Origin: Prevotella sp. UBA4268
GTDB lineage: Bacteria; Bacteroidota; Bacteroidia; Bacteroidales; Bacteroidaceae
DNA: 31,836 nt
Assembly: GCA_002395135.1 (NCBI GenBank)
Contig: DGWC01000022.1
Span: 10,761-42,596 of the forward strand
Direction of reading: 5' to 3'
Shown here: positions 23,343-31,836 of the stretch, piece by piece
Layout of the letters: every line of letters starts with the position of its first letter
How positions within the stretch are numbered: position 1 is the first letter of the stretch
Program-made: the position numbers and the translations under genes
The notes under the pieces: generated by a model
Seen by the model: only the letters and a program-made list of their open reading frames with translations
What the model was told of the DNA's origin: nothing
Database searches by the model: none

Positions 23343-26300
23343 ATGAGAACTTTTGTGTCTATCATATTAGTCATCATGATGGGACTGCCTGCAACTGCAA
23401 CAGCACTGGGGACAGGGGTGCATGATGTCATGCCGGAATTCCATCGTATTGGCAACAGGCAAGGGCTTTCCAATAGTCAGGTGAACTGTATCATGAAAGA
23501 TTCCCGTGGCTTCGTCTGGTTCGGCACCGCATCGGGGCTGAATCGTTTTGACGGTATGCGTTTCAAGAAATTCTTCTCACGTCCCGAGAACGAAAGGTCG
23601 TTGAAGAATGATGTGGTGAATGCGCTGTACGAAGACGGTAGCGGCAGAATATGGGTGGGCACGTTGACAGGCTATTGTCTGTATGATCCGCGATCGGAAT
23701 CGTTTGACCAGCACCCGGAGAGATGGATGCGCGAAGTGGGCATGGAGGGCAGCGCCAGCCTTGTTTTCGTAGATGAAGAGAAAAACCTCTATGTGGTGGT
23801 CAGGGACAGGGGACTGTATTTCTATCAGGAAGGGATGGACAGGGCGCGCCTGATGTCTTTCGGCGGCGGACGCAACGCGATACCTAAAGGCACCATCACC
23901 AGCATCGACGAGGTGGACGGAACGGTGGTGATGGCGTATAACGATGGTACACTGGCGCGCGTGGATGCGAAGAATAATCGCGTGATGTGGGTAAACAGAT
24001 ATCTGCCAGAGCACGGATTTGCCGTTTCGGCGGACTATTCGGTTCATGTTGATCACATGCATAATTACTGGGTGGGGAGCGACGGTTTATCGATGGTTTA
24101 TTCTTCGCAGGACTCTAAATGGTATCCCACGGTGTCGGAATGGCTGCGCGCACGCGGCATTGCCCATCTGAATGAAACGATTCTGGTGAAGGATGTGGCC
24201 GAGGACGGAAAGGGGCGCATCTGGATTGCTACTGATCACGCGGGACTGCTGGAGGTGGACGTGCCCGCCATGTCGCTGAGAAGATATATGAGCAGCAGAG
24301 ACGATGCTGCCTCGCTGCCGGACAACACGTTGCAGAGTCTGATGCTTGACGATAATGGCGCGCTCTGGATTGGCACGTACAAAAACGGGGCTGCCTATTA
24401 TAATGAGAATGCGGTGCGCTTTCCACTACTCGCCATCGGTGATGTGTGCACAATAACAGAAGACCGGCTGGGCTGTTATTGGATGGGCACGAATGACAGG
24501 GGCATCGTCTGCTATAATCCGCTCACGGGAGGCGTGCAGACTTTTGGCCGTCAGGTGAACCGGCTTGGGTCGAATGTGGTGGTGAGTTCGCTGTGTTCGA
24601 GCGACGGCTCCTTGTGGTTCGGCTCTTACAACGGGGGTATGGTGCGCTATAAGGGTGGGGTATGGACGGCTTACAACACGGAAAACGGACTGAAAAACAA
24701 CCATGTGTGGAGTCTTGCCGAGGACAGAAACGGTTATATCCTGGTGGGTACCTTGGGTGGTGGTCTGCAGGTGCTGGATCCGGCGACAGGCAAGTTCGGC
24801 GCAAACTATACGGAAAATAGCGCGGGACTTTCGTCTGACTATATTGCTTCGCTTTTTGTCTGCAAGAACAACGACTTACTGCTGGGGCATTCGCAGAATT
24901 ACAGTCTGATAAAGGGCGGTGTGAAGGCGAATGGAGGAGCCTTGAAGGACGATGTCGTCAACAATCATTCAACACGTAGCGGCACACCGTTCTCTAACCC
25001 GGCGGTAAACCAGATAATGCAGGACAGCCGTGGGCTGATATGGATTGCCACTTCTTCGGGGGTGAACATCTATGACAGCGACAGAGATCAACTTGCCGTA
25101 TTGAATGAAGATAACGGACTGGAAGGCATGGCTGCTTGTTCGGTGCTTGAAGACAGAAAGCATGATGTGTGGGTGGTAACCGACGGTGGGTTGTCGCGAG
25201 TATCGGTAACCGATGATCATGGCAGATGGCAGTTCTCGTTGATGAACTATAACGAGATGGACGGCTTGCAGGAACGGCAGTTCAACTATCGCAGTGTGAT
25301 GCTTGCCAGCAATGGCGATGTGGTGGTTGGCGGACAAGACGGTATCAATATTGTGCCGTTTAGTCATGCCGATGAGCATCAGAAATCAGTTAGTGCCGTG
25401 TTTAGCGGACTGGTTTTGTTCGACCATCCCTTGTCGGTGGGCGAGGAATACAATGGGAAAGTGGTTCTGAAAGAGGCAATCAACGAGAGTCGCCAACTCG
25501 ACCTGGAGTATTTTGAGAATGCATTCACTGTTCAACTGGCCGTGAGTGATGTCGTATACCCGCCACGCAGGCAGTTCCGGTATCGTTTGCTGGGACTGAA
25601 CGAGCATTGGATGCGCACGCATATGGATCGGGGTGAGGTGACGTTTACCAATTTGTCGCCCGGCAGATATCGCCTTCAGGTTCAGGTGATTGACCGTTTC
25701 GGGAATCCTTATGATGAGATCAGTGAACTGAGAATTGTGATACACCCGCCGTTTTATGCCTCCGTGTGGGCCATATTGCTTTATATTCTCTTGGGAACAG
25801 CCGCTCTATTGGCAGCACTATGGTGGCTCAATCACCGCCAGAAAGTAAAGTTGGAGCGTGAAAGGGAACAACTGGAACGTGAACGGGAGCGCCTGGAGGT
25901 GGAGCAGTTGCGCAGTAATGCCGAAAAAGAGCGCGAACTGGATGAAATGAAAATGCAGTTCTATACCAATGCCAGTCATGAGTTGCGCACTCCTTTAACG
26001 CTGATCATTTCTCCGTTGTCGCAAATGGTGAAGAATGAAGACGATGACAAGAAACGCGGGATGCTTGAGATAATCCACCGCAATGCCAGTCATTTGCTTA
26101 CACTGGTGAACCAGTTGCTTGATTTCCGGAAGTTGGACGAGAAAATGGAACGACTGAATCTCGTTACGGGCGATATGGTAGATTTCGTTCATTCCATCTG
26201 CAACGCATTCATACTGGTGCAGGATAAGGACATAAAACTGAGTTTCAGTTCTTCGGTTGAGCATCAAATGATGTCGTTTGACGACGATAAAATCAGGAAA

Positions 26301-27503
26301 GTGGTGAATAATTTGCTTTCAAACGCATATAAATATACCGGACAGGGTGGGCACGTAGATGTTCATATCAGCGTGGTTGAAGCCTCCGCCCAGCAGGAGG
26401 AAATGGTGCATCTGTCTGTTTCGGATACAGGCATCGGGGTGAAAGATGAGGAAAAGCAGCACATCTTCGACCGTTTCTATCGTGTAAGAAGGCAGACTGA
26501 CGGTTTGCAAGATGGACATAATATATATGGTAGCAGTGGAGTGGGACTGAGTCTTGTGAAGGATTTCGTAGAACTCCATGATGGCACCATCACCGTAGGC
26601 GACAGAAAGGGAGGTGGAACGGTTTTCGACATCCTTCTTCCCATCCGGCTTGACGCTGCCTTGCGTCAACTCGTACCTCAGGAGAATGCGCCACTATTGG
26701 ATGCTGATACACACGAGAATCAGCCTGCAGAAGGAAAAAATAGTGGCATGAAGTCTAACTATGAGGTAATGATTGTGGACGACAGTGAAGATTTCCTTAC
26801 TTTTATGGCAGAGGTGCTGTCGTCCGACTACCGTGTGAAAACAGCACGCAATGGAAAGGAAGCCCTGACGATGATTCTGGAAAAGAGTCCTGACCTCATC
26901 CTAAGTGACGTGATGATGCCGGTGATGGATGGACTTGAATTGTGCAAGACATTGAAGCGGAATCCTGCAACGCGGTCGATTCCTTTCGTCATGCTTACTG
27001 CCCGTATGGCTCAGGAGCAGAAGATTGAAGGAATGGAGGTCGGTGCTGATGATTATATCACGAAACCGTTCAACATCGACTTGCTGAATCTTCGCATACG
27101 CAACCTCATGAAATGGTGCAAGGGCGGCGGCACCGAGAAGTGGTTGCCGCAGGCGAGGGAAATAGAGATAACCTCTGAGGATGAGAAGATGGTGAGGAAA
27201 GCAACGCTGCTGGTTGAGAAGAATATGGCTAACACTGATTTCTCGGTGGAAATGCTCAGTGCAGAACTGGGAATGTCTCGCGTGAACCTCTATAAGAAAC
27301 TGCTTTCTATCACAGGAAGCACTCCGTCGGAGTTCATCCGCGTGATCAGGCTCCAGCGGGCAGGCCAATTGTTGCAGCAAAGCGGTAAAACGGTGTCGGA
27401 GATTGCTTATGAAGTAGGGTTCAACAACCCGCGTTATTTCTCAAAATACTTCAAAGAACTGTATGGCATGATGCCTTCAGAGTATAAGGAAGCCAAATGT
27501 TAA
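23343..27503 (+). CDS. Hybrid two-component system regulator (HTCS)
   Basis: This 1386-residue one-protein signalling system spans the inner membrane. ATG at 23343 gives the signal segment MRTFVSIILVIMMGLPATA; an ATG 18 codons upstream is also open but adds a hydrophilic stretch. The periplasmic part holds two beta-propellers made of Reg_prop repeats (GFVWFGTASGLNRFD, GRIWIATDHAGLLEVD, LIWIATSSGVNIYD) and a Y_Y_Y domain at about 723-800. A membrane span follows at about 805-828, a charged coiled coil at 829-865 and a histidine kinase with His879 in NASHELRTP. ATPase motifs are NLLSNAYKYTG, DTGIGV and GVGLSLV. A receiver with Asp1189 in LSDVMMPVMDG and an AraC-type DNA-binding domain at about 1293-1386 complete it. 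Such regulators bind an oligosaccharide and activate their own locus. Confidence 0.93.
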   Translation: MRTFVSIILVIMMGLPATATALGTGVHDVMPEFHRIGNRQGLSNSQVNCIMKDSRGFVWFGTASGLNRFDGMRFKKFFSRPENERSLKNDVVNALYEDGSGRIWVGTLTGYCLYDPRSESFDQHPERWMREVGMEGSASLVFVDEEKNLYVVVRDRGLYFYQEGMDRARLMSFGGGRNAIPKGTITSIDEVDGTVVMAYNDGTLARVDAKNNRVMWVNRYLPEHGFAVSADYSVHVDHMHNYWVGSDGLSMVYSSQDSKWYPTVSEWLRARGIAHLNETILVKDVAEDGKGRIWIATDHAGLLEVDVPAMSLRRYMSSRDDAASLPDNTLQSLMLDDNGALWIGTYKNGAAYYNENAVRFPLLAIGDVCTITEDRLGCYWMGTNDRGIVCYNPLTGGVQTFGRQVNRLGSNVVVSSLCSSDGSLWFGSYNGGMVRYKGGVWTAYNTENGLKNNHVWSLAEDRNGYILVGTLGGGLQVLDPATGKFGANYTENSAGLSSDYIASLFVCKNNDLLLGHSQNYSLIKGGVKANGGALKDDVVNNHSTRSGTPFSNPAVNQIMQDSRGLIWIATSSGVNIYDSDRDQLAVLNEDNGLEGMAACSVLEDRKHDVWVVTDGGLSRVSVTDDHGRWQFSLMNYNEMDGLQERQFNYRSVMLASNGDVVVGGQDGINIVPFSHADEHQKSVSAVFSGLVLFDHPLSVGEEYNGKVVLKEAINESRQLDLEYFENAFTVQLAVSDVVYPPRRQFRYRLLGLNEHWMRTHMDRGEVTFTNLSPGRYRLQVQVIDRFGNPYDEISELRIVIHPPFYASVWAILLYILLGTAALLAALWWLNHRQKVKLEREREQLERERERLEVEQLRSNAEKERELDEMKMQFYTNASHELRTPLTLIISPLSQMVKNEDDDKKRGMLEIIHRNASHLLTLVNQLLDFRKLDEKMERLNLVTGDMVDFVHSICNAFILVQDKDIKLSFSSSVEHQMMSFDDDKIRKVVNNLLSNAYKYTGQGGHVDVHISVVEASAQQEEMVHLSVSDTGIGVKDEEKQHIFDRFYRVRRQTDGLQDGHNIYGSSGVGLSLVKDFVELHDGTITVGDRKGGGTVFDILLPIRLDAALRQLVPQENAPLLDADTHENQPAEGKNSGMKSNYEVMIVDDSEDFLTFMAEVLSSDYRVKTARNGKEALTMILEKSPDLILSDVMMPVMDGLELCKTLKRNPATRSIPFVMLTARMAQEQKIEGMEVGADDYITKPFNIDLLNLRIRNLMKWCKGGGTEKWLPQAREIEITSEDEKMVRKATLLVEKNMANTDFSVEMLSAELGMSRVNLYKKLLSITGSTPSEFIRVIRLQRAGQLLQQSGKTVSEIAYEVGFNNPRYFSKYFKELYGMMPSEYKEAKC

Positions 27504-27533
27504 CATTTCGTGCATGTATTTGTAACATTTCGT
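27501..27533 (+). promoter_or_regulatory. 11-bp direct repeat upstream of the GH31 promoter (putative HTCS binding site)
   Basis: TAACATTTCGT occurs at 27501-27511 and again at 27523-27533, a 22-bp pitch (two helical turns). The second copy starts 35 nt before the -7 element. AraC-type domains commonly bind such direct repeats. The first copy includes the stop codon of the HTCS gene. Confidence 0.6.
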
Positions 27534-27557
27534 TTTCTTATTGCAGGCGTAAATGTT

Positions 27558-27565
27558 TATCTTTG
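27558..27565 (+). promoter_or_regulatory. -7 element for the GH31-GH2 operon
   Basis: TATCTTTG matches TAnnTTTG exactly; transcription would start near 27572 and leave about 64 nt before ATG 27636. The -33 box is weak, as expected for an activated promoter. Confidence 0.6.
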
Positions 27566-27635
27566 CATGCAGAATCTGACAGTCGGCGATGATGACCGGC
27601 ATGTGTGATTGATTAATAATAAGAAAAACGAAAAT

Positions 27636-30600
27636 ATGAAAATCTCAAGATTTGTAGGATTGTGTTTGTTGGCCGTTTCACCAGTTTGTTGTGTGAAGGC
27701 GGCAGACATAGTGAGAAACGGCAACTGCGTGATGATTCGTGTGGATCATCCCCAAAAGGATGGGGCAAGGATTGTGAGGTTGCAAGTGATGAACGATCGT
27801 ATTATCCGTGTGCAAGCCACATGTGAGGATTCCCTGCCGCAAAAGACGAGCCTGATGATTGTGCCTCAGAGCACGAAGGCTGTGCCTTTTGATGTGAGCG
27901 AGAACGACAATGAGGTGACTGTGAAGGCCAGAGATGTGAAGGCCGTAGTGAACAAGGCATCTGGTGCCATCGCATTCTTTGACAGTGAAGGCAATCTGCT
28001 TACCAAGGAAACCAAGAATGGAAAGTGTTTCAAACATTTTACGGTACCTGAGCGTGAATATGGCTTGAAGGGCGGACCTGCCATCACCGAGGAGATGAAA
28101 CATGGTCTCCAGTGGCACATGGAGTTTGAGAGTCCTGCCGATGAGGCCTTTTATGGTTTAGGGCAGCATCAGTCAGAAGAGTATAATATGAAGGGGAAGA
28201 ACGAGGACCTCTTTCAGTATAACACCAAGGTGAGCATTCCTTTCGTCCTTTCAAGCAAGAACTATGGTGTCCTTTGGGATTCCTATTCCTATTGTCGGTT
28301 TGGTAATCCGGATGACTACCAGCAACTGAACCGTGCCTTCAAACTCTACGATAAGAACGGTAAGGAAGGCCATCTCACAGGAACCTATGTGGATAAAGAG
28401 GGCAGGAAACTGGTGCGCGACGAGGACTCTCTCTATTATGAGTATGCCTATCCTGCCACCTCAGAGATTGCTTGCAAGACCGACAACGGAGGCATCAAGA
28501 ACCTGCCGCAGGGCTTCAACCTGCAAGGAGCCAATGTGGTGTATGAGGGTTTCATAGAGCCCGAGTGCATTGCCGCTGACGCGCCTACCCGCAGCCTTTG
28601 CGGAAAGTGTGCCGAAGGGAAGCAACTTTATCAGTTTATCCTATACTATGCCGGATATATAAAGGTGTATATCGATGGCAAAGAGGTGGTGGCTGAGCGC
28701 TGGCGCACCGCATGGAATCCGAACAGTTATAAGTTCTCCATGGAACTGACAAAGGGACGTAAGGCTCAGTTGCGCATTGAGTGGCAACCGGATGGCGGGG
28801 AGAGTTATTGTAGTCTGCGCGTGGCTCAGCCCCGAAGTGAGGAGGCTCGCGGCAACTTGAGCATCTGGAGTGAGATGGCCAGAGACATGGATTACTATTT
28901 TATAGCGGGAAAGAATTTCGATGAGATTATCTCCGGATACCGCACGCTGACGGGTAAGGCTCCAATCTACCCGAAGTGGGTGCTTGGTTTCTGGCAGAGC
29001 CGTGAGCGTTACAAGACCCAGGCAGAGATTGAGGAGACGCTTAAGGAGTTCCGTGACAGGAAGATTCCTGTGGATAATATCGTGCAAGACTGGAACTATT
29101 GGAAACTCGACAGTTGGGGAGATCATACCTTCGAGGCCAGCCGCTATCCGAATCCGCAGGGAATGCTCGACTATGTGCATCAGTTGGGCGGGCGTTTCAT
29201 GATTTCCGTATGGCCGAAGTTCTATGACAGTGTTGACAACTACAAAGAACTGGATGCTAAGGGATGGATCTATCATCAGGCGGTGAAGGACGATATCCAC
29301 GACTGGTTAGGATTCCGCGGCTCCTTCTATGATGCCTATGATGCAGGTGCCAGGAAGATGTTCTGGCGGCAGATGGACGAGAACCTCTATACCAAGTATA
29401 ATCATGGTATCGATGCGTGGTGGATGGATGCCTCTGAGCCAAACGTGCGCGATTGCACCCCGATGTGGTATCGAAAGGCTTTATGCGGTCCCACTGCCCT
29501 CGGAACGGCTACTGAGTATTTCAATGCTTACTCCACGGTGAATGCCGATGCCATCTACAACGGACAGCGTTCTGTGTTCAAAGGAAAGATGAACGAACCG
29601 CGTGTGTTCCTGCTTACTCGTAGTGGTTTCGCTGGTGAACAGCGATTCAGCACGGCTACTTGGAGCGGTGATATCGGCACGCGTTGGGAGGATATGCGCG
29701 CACAGATGACGGCAGGTCTGAACTATGCCATGAGCGGAATTCCGTTCTGGGGCATGGACCAGGGTGGTTTCTGTGTGGAAAACCGCTATGTAGCCGCCCA
29801 GCAGGAGTTCGACAAGACGGGCGTGGAGAACAGCGACCTGAAGGAATGGCGCGAGTTGCAGACACGATGGAACCAGTTCGGATGCTTCATCCCGCTCTAT
29901 CGTGCCCACGGACAGTGGCCTTTGCGTGAGGTGTGGAACATTGCGCCAGAGACGCATCCCGCCTATCAGACCATCGTTTGGTATGACAAACTGCGCTATC
30001 GTTTGATGCCCTATCTCTATTCTATGGCAGGCTGGGCGCACTTCAAAGACTATACACTGATGCGCGGACTGGTAATGGATTTCAATGGCGACCGCGAGGT
30101 GATGGATATTCCCGACCAATGGATGTTCGGACCTGCGCTGATGGCATGTCCGGTGGGCTATTACAAGGCGCGCAACCGAAGTGTGTATTTCCCGAAACAG
30201 TGTGGATGGTATGACTTCTATACCGGCGACTATATCGAGGGTGGACAGCGGCTGGTGGTGGACGCACCCTATGAGCGCATTCCCGTGTTTGTGCGCGAGG
30301 GCAGCATCATCCCCTTCGGTCCTGAGATTCAGTACTGTGACGAGAAACCGGCTGAGTTGATTAACCTGTATGTCTATGCCGGCGCAGATGCCACGTTCCA
30401 ACTCTACGAGGACGAGGGTACGAACTATAACTATGAGAAGGGCAAATATGCCACCATTGATATCACTTACGACGATGCTTCGAAGACCGTTACCTTGGGC
30501 AAGCGCAGCGGTTCGTTCAACGGCATGCTGAAAAAACGCCGCTTTAATATCGTGCTGGTGAGCAGGGAAAATACCCGTCCGCTAAATCTGGAAAACCCCG

Positions 30601-30650
30601 AGGGCAAGATGGTAGAGTATAATGGCCGCCAAGTCGAGGTGACTCTGTAA
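27636..30650 (+). CDS. GH31 glycosidase with PA14 insert (putative alpha-xylosidase)
   Basis: This 1004-residue exported enzyme starts at ATG 27636, which directly precedes a signal peptide ending near VKAAD; a TTG nine codons upstream is less likely. The N-terminal beta-sandwich holds FYGLGQHQSEEYN. At about 290-405 there is an insert with LYYAGYIKVYIDGKEVV that looks like a PA14 domain. Alpha-xylosidases of xyloglucan loci (BoGH31A, C. japonicus Xyl31A) carry such an insert. The catalytic barrel follows, with nucleophile Asp598 in WWMDASEPN and acid/base Asp679 in WSGDIG, then FWGMDQGGF. C-terminal beta domains end the protein. Alpha-xylosidase removes xylose from xyloglucan oligosaccharides. 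Alpha-glucosidase is the alternative, but the PA14 insert and neighbours favour xylose. GH2 follows after 31 nt. Confidence 0.88.
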   Translation: MKISRFVGLCLLAVSPVCCVKAADIVRNGNCVMIRVDHPQKDGARIVRLQVMNDRIIRVQATCEDSLPQKTSLMIVPQSTKAVPFDVSENDNEVTVKARDVKAVVNKASGAIAFFDSEGNLLTKETKNGKCFKHFTVPEREYGLKGGPAITEEMKHGLQWHMEFESPADEAFYGLGQHQSEEYNMKGKNEDLFQYNTKVSIPFVLSSKNYGVLWDSYSYCRFGNPDDYQQLNRAFKLYDKNGKEGHLTGTYVDKEGRKLVRDEDSLYYEYAYPATSEIACKTDNGGIKNLPQGFNLQGANVVYEGFIEPECIAADAPTRSLCGKCAEGKQLYQFILYYAGYIKVYIDGKEVVAERWRTAWNPNSYKFSMELTKGRKAQLRIEWQPDGGESYCSLRVAQPRSEEARGNLSIWSEMARDMDYYFIAGKNFDEIISGYRTLTGKAPIYPKWVLGFWQSRERYKTQAEIEETLKEFRDRKIPVDNIVQDWNYWKLDSWGDHTFEASRYPNPQGMLDYVHQLGGRFMISVWPKFYDSVDNYKELDAKGWIYHQAVKDDIHDWLGFRGSFYDAYDAGARKMFWRQMDENLYTKYNHGIDAWWMDASEPNVRDCTPMWYRKALCGPTALGTATEYFNAYSTVNADAIYNGQRSVFKGKMNEPRVFLLTRSGFAGEQRFSTATWSGDIGTRWEDMRAQMTAGLNYAMSGIPFWGMDQGGFCVENRYVAAQQEFDKTGVENSDLKEWRELQTRWNQFGCFIPLYRAHGQWPLREVWNIAPETHPAYQTIVWYDKLRYRLMPYLYSMAGWAHFKDYTLMRGLVMDFNGDREVMDIPDQWMFGPALMACPVGYYKARNRSVYFPKQCGWYDFYTGDYIEGGQRLVVDAPYERIPVFVREGSIIPFGPEIQYCDEKPAELINLYVYAGADATFQLYEDEGTNYNYEKGKYATIDITYDDASKTVTLGKRSGSFNGMLKKRRFNIVLVSRENTRPLNLENPEGKMVEYNGRQVEVTL

Positions 30651-30681
30651 AAGGCAATGTTGTTGAAGGATTTGGAGTGCA

Positions 30682-31836
30682 TGATGATGATGAAACGTCA
30701 GAAAAGGTTGCTGGCCTGTCTGCTCGCAGCGGTTGTCTGCTGTCATGTCGTGGCGCGTGAACGCATTTGCTTTGATGCCGATTGGCAGTTTCTGCTGAGC
30801 GATGAGATGACGATAGGCAAAGTGCAGCAGTCGGTAGACGGATGGCGCAGTATCTGTCTGCCTCACGACTGGGCCATAGAGGGCGATTTCCTGGCCAGTA
30901 ATCCGTCAGGTGCCGGCGGTGGAGCCCTGCCCGGCGGCGTGGGGTGGTATAGGAAAACATTCTCTGTTGATGAGTTGAATGGCGAGAAATACTATCTGGC
31001 ATTCGACGGCGTATACATGAATGCCACCGTATATGTGAATGGAAACAGTGTTGGCTACCGCCCGTATGGTTACTCTTCGTTTGAATATGACGTGACGCCT
31101 TATCTGAAAAAGGGTGACAATCAGGTGGTGGTGAAGGTTGAGAACAGTGACCAGCCCAACAGTCGCTGGTATAGCGGATGCGGCATCTATCGCCATGTGT
31201 GGCTCACAAAAACAGCAGATACGCATGTGGCTCATTGGGGCACTTATGTCACGGCAACGCCTGATGCCCATTTCGGCAGTGCTGTTTTCAGCGTGGAGGT
31301 GGAGGTGGAGAATGCGACTGCAGCCACCAAGGTGACCAATGTGTTGGTGGATGCAGCAGGACGCGTGGTGAAAAGGGCATCAGCGATGCGCATCAGCGGC
31401 GGCCCTGTATATAAGTCGCTCCTCCGCGTGGCACATCCCCGTCTGTGGACCCTTGAACATCCGTATCTCTATACGGTAAGAACAGAAGTACGTATTGGTA
31501 GTAAAATTGTTGATGTGTATGAAACCAATACGGGAGTGAGGAGTTTCCGTTTTGATTCCAAGACGGGCTTCTCACTCAATTCGAAGCCTATGAAGATCAA
31601 CGGTGTGTGCGAGCATCATGACCTGGGTTGCCTGGGGGCTGCCATCAACGAAGATGCCATGCACCGAAAACTGACGAAACTGAAGGACATGGGCGTGAAC
31701 TCCATCCGATGTGCGCATAATCCGCCTGCTCCCGAACTGCTCAACATGTGCGACTCGATGGGGTTGCTGGTGATGGACGAGAGTTTTGACATGTGGCGGC
31801 GGAAGAAAACGCAGAACGACTATGCCCGTTTCTTCG
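30682..31836 (+). CDS. GH2 glycosidase, N-terminal part (putative beta-galactosidase; runs off window)
   Basis: The first 385 codons of a family 2 glycoside hydrolase are present; the gene continues past the window. The start region has four consecutive Met codons (30682-30693), so the exact start is uncertain; ATG 30691 (MKRQKRLLACLLAAVV) also gives a good signal peptide. The sugar-binding jelly-roll domain contains LPHDWAIEGDF, GGVGWYRKTF and DGVYMNATVYVNG. An Ig-like domain follows, ending in GVRSFRFD. The barrel begins at about residue 305 (KINGVCEHHDLG ... NSIRCAHNPPAPELL). The catalytic Glu residues would lie downstream and cannot be checked. These segments fit Bacteroidota beta-galactosidases. 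In a xyloglucan locus it would remove the terminal galactose of side chains. It is co-transcribed with GH31. Confidence 0.88.

Noticed and set aside
27609..27635. TTG start for GH31
   Set aside because: ATG 27636 is directly followed by the signal peptide; the extension is hydrophilic and would displace it.
29481..30401. 306-residue open frame on the minus strand inside GH31
   Set aside because: It lies opposite a clear GH31 coding sequence with catalytic motifs; composition reflects the complementary strand and no domain is recognisable.

Overview
The window looks like chromosome of a Prevotella-type gut or rumen Bacteroidota. The evidence is a complete SusC/SusD polysaccharide utilisation locus, a one-protein hybrid two-component sensor, start regions preceded by the Bacteroidota -7 element TAnnTTTG rather than Shine-Dalgarno sequences, and a DPP IV gene and inositol-lipid genes of the Bacteroides/Prevotella kind. 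No rRNA, tRNA, insertion sequence, phage gene or CRISPR array was seen. Both window edges cut a gene: a DPP IV-like peptidase on the left and a GH2 glycosidase on the right.

Left part (1-2728): a minus-strand pair made of a THUMP-domain rRNA methyltransferase with an Arg/Gly/Lys-rich tail, overlapping a DPP IV-like peptidase. A roughly 440-bp divergent spacer follows, with a minus-strand promoter and a hairpin-bearing leader.

Lipid part (2729-11261): two convergent operons. The plus-strand operon holds a nucleotidyltransferase, an ATP-grasp protein that resembles inositol-phosphate kinases, a CDP-alcohol phosphotransferase with a run of ten G inside its coding sequence, and a DUF5686 outer-membrane protein. 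The minus-strand operon holds a PgpA-like phosphatase, a GtrA-like membrane protein, a canonical CDP-alcohol phosphatidyltransferase and an Aur1/PAP2-type inositolphosphotransferase. This is the order of the Bacteroides thetaiotaomicron inositol-lipid cluster without its inositol-phosphate synthase. My reading is that the two operons are alternative or complementary routes to phosphatidylinositol and inositol-phosphoceramide. A divergent HAD-family gene closes this part.

Polysaccharide part (11357-31836): a LacI-type regulator with an operator over its own promoter, then susC, susD, two surface glycan-binding lipoproteins and a GH5 endoglucanase ending at a strong terminator. A hybrid two-component regulator (HTCS) follows, then a GH31 with a PA14 insert and a GH2, under a separate promoter preceded by an 11-bp direct repeat at 22-bp pitch. 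The set GH5 + GH31(PA14) + GH2 with SusC/D and an HTCS resembles the xyloglucan loci of Bacteroides. In that reading GH5 cuts the backbone at the surface, SusC/D and the lipoproteins bind and import the pieces, GH31 removes xylose and GH2 removes galactose. The substrate assignment is inference.
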